DNA of 64,000 bases from Pseudomonas sp. GCEP-101. GTDB lineage: Bacteria > Pseudomonadota > Gammaproteobacteria > Pseudomonadales > Pseudomonadaceae. Below are positions 63,766-64,000 of the stretch, one piece after another. The first letter of the stretch is position 1, and every line of letters starts with the position of its first letter. Location: assembly GCF_025133575.1 (NCBI RefSeq), contig NZ_CP104011.1, positions 4,410,965 through 4,474,964 on the forward strand, given 5' to 3'. Below the pieces are notes generated by a model that saw nothing but the letters and a program-made list of their open reading frames with translations, did no database searches and had not been told where the DNA came from. The translations under genes were made by a program, and so were the position numbers.

Positions 63766-64000
63766 TCAGCTCTCGCGGGCGGTGCGACAGCCACAACGCG
63801 GCGCCGGTGCGCGTGCTTCCTCGGCGACCACGCCGCGCCACCAGCGCTCGCCCGGGTGCGGCGCCTGGATATCGATGCGCTCGCCCATCATCGGCGTGGT
63901 AACGCTGAGCCCGCGCTCGGCGGCGATGGCCAGCACGCGCTCGAACGGCTCGTACCAGGCATGCATGGCCAGGTCGAAGGTGCCGTTGTGAATCGGCAGC
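63766..64000 (-). CDS. Metallo-beta-lactamase-fold hydrolase, 3' part (window edge)
   Basis: Only the last 77 codons are in the window; the gene continues beyond 64000. The visible part begins LPIHNGTFDLAMHAWYEPFERVLAIA and ends in MGERIDIQAP followed by a Gly/Arg-rich tail. The LPIHxGTFDLA-HxWxEP pattern is typical of NAPE-PLD/RomA-type metallo-beta-lactamase hydrolases, where the first His binds metal. Substrate unknown. Confidence 0.8.
   Translation of the reverse strand, partial: LPIHNGTFDLAMHAWYEPFERVLAIAAERGLSVTTPMMGERIDIQAPHPGERWWRGVVAEEARAPAPRCGCRTARES

Overview
The window is chromosomal DNA of a Pseudomonas, most likely from the P. aeruginosa / P. nitroreducens / P. citronellolis side of the genus. 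The evidence is high GC, an intact mexS-mexT-mexEF-oprN efflux locus, the 702-residue second elongation factor G (FusA2), the davBA lysine-degradation pair, an imuABC mutagenesis cassette, and many intergenic REP elements of the Pseudomonas type (inverted copies built on 'gtaggagcgagcttgctcgcgaa'). No rRNA, tRNA, CRISPR array, prophage or transposase gene was recognised. The assignment rests on recognised protein sequences, not on a search.

Layout. 0-5.4 kb: a glutamine-amidotransferase/ABM-domain pair with a divergent LysR regulator, three small exported proteins (one an I78 inhibitor-like lipoprotein), and a LysR/SDR divergent pair. 5.4-9.1 kb: a frameshifted FUSC membrane protein, an ArnT-like GT39 glycosyltransferase and a membrane-anchored metallophosphoesterase. 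9.2-14.7 kb: a MHYT-GGDEF-EAL protein, then a LysR gene divergent from an ankyrin/deaminase/MFS operon. 15.5-24.5 kb: mexEF-oprN, its activator gene mexT, and divergent mexS, with two ATC-N9-GAT boxes upstream of mexE. 25-27.7 kb: a two-subunit molybdenum hydroxylase. 28.2 kb: rraB. 29-34.2 kb: a DsbA-like protein and a sigma/FecR/TonB-receptor signalling trio. 34.5 kb: fusA2.

37-52 kb is the catabolic core. An orphan PAS-PAS histidine kinase gene precedes an eight-gene cluster that matches the indole-3-acetate (iac) pathway in content: iacA, B, I, H, C, D, E, F. It is followed by davBA (lysine to 5-aminovalerate) with a divergent Lrp/AsnC gene, and then by lysA and a LysR gene (lysine synthesis). 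Auxin degradation, lysine degradation and lysine synthesis therefore sit side by side. 52.8-58 kb: imuABC behind a clear LexA box. 58.6-64 kb: an NDH-2-like flavoprotein and an Rrf2 regulator whose upstream regions share the same palindromic operator, then a SleB-type hydrolase, an alpha/beta hydrolase, an MgtC protein, and the 3' part of a metallo-beta-lactamase-fold gene cut by the window edge.

No wholly new system stands out. The points most worth a second look are: the Rrf2/NDH-2 redox module with its shared operator; the rearranged iac cluster, which lacks iacG and iacR and has repeats between iacE and iacF; the paired nod-type boxes and the unusually long mexE-mexF spacer; and the tandem-duplicated REP blocks.
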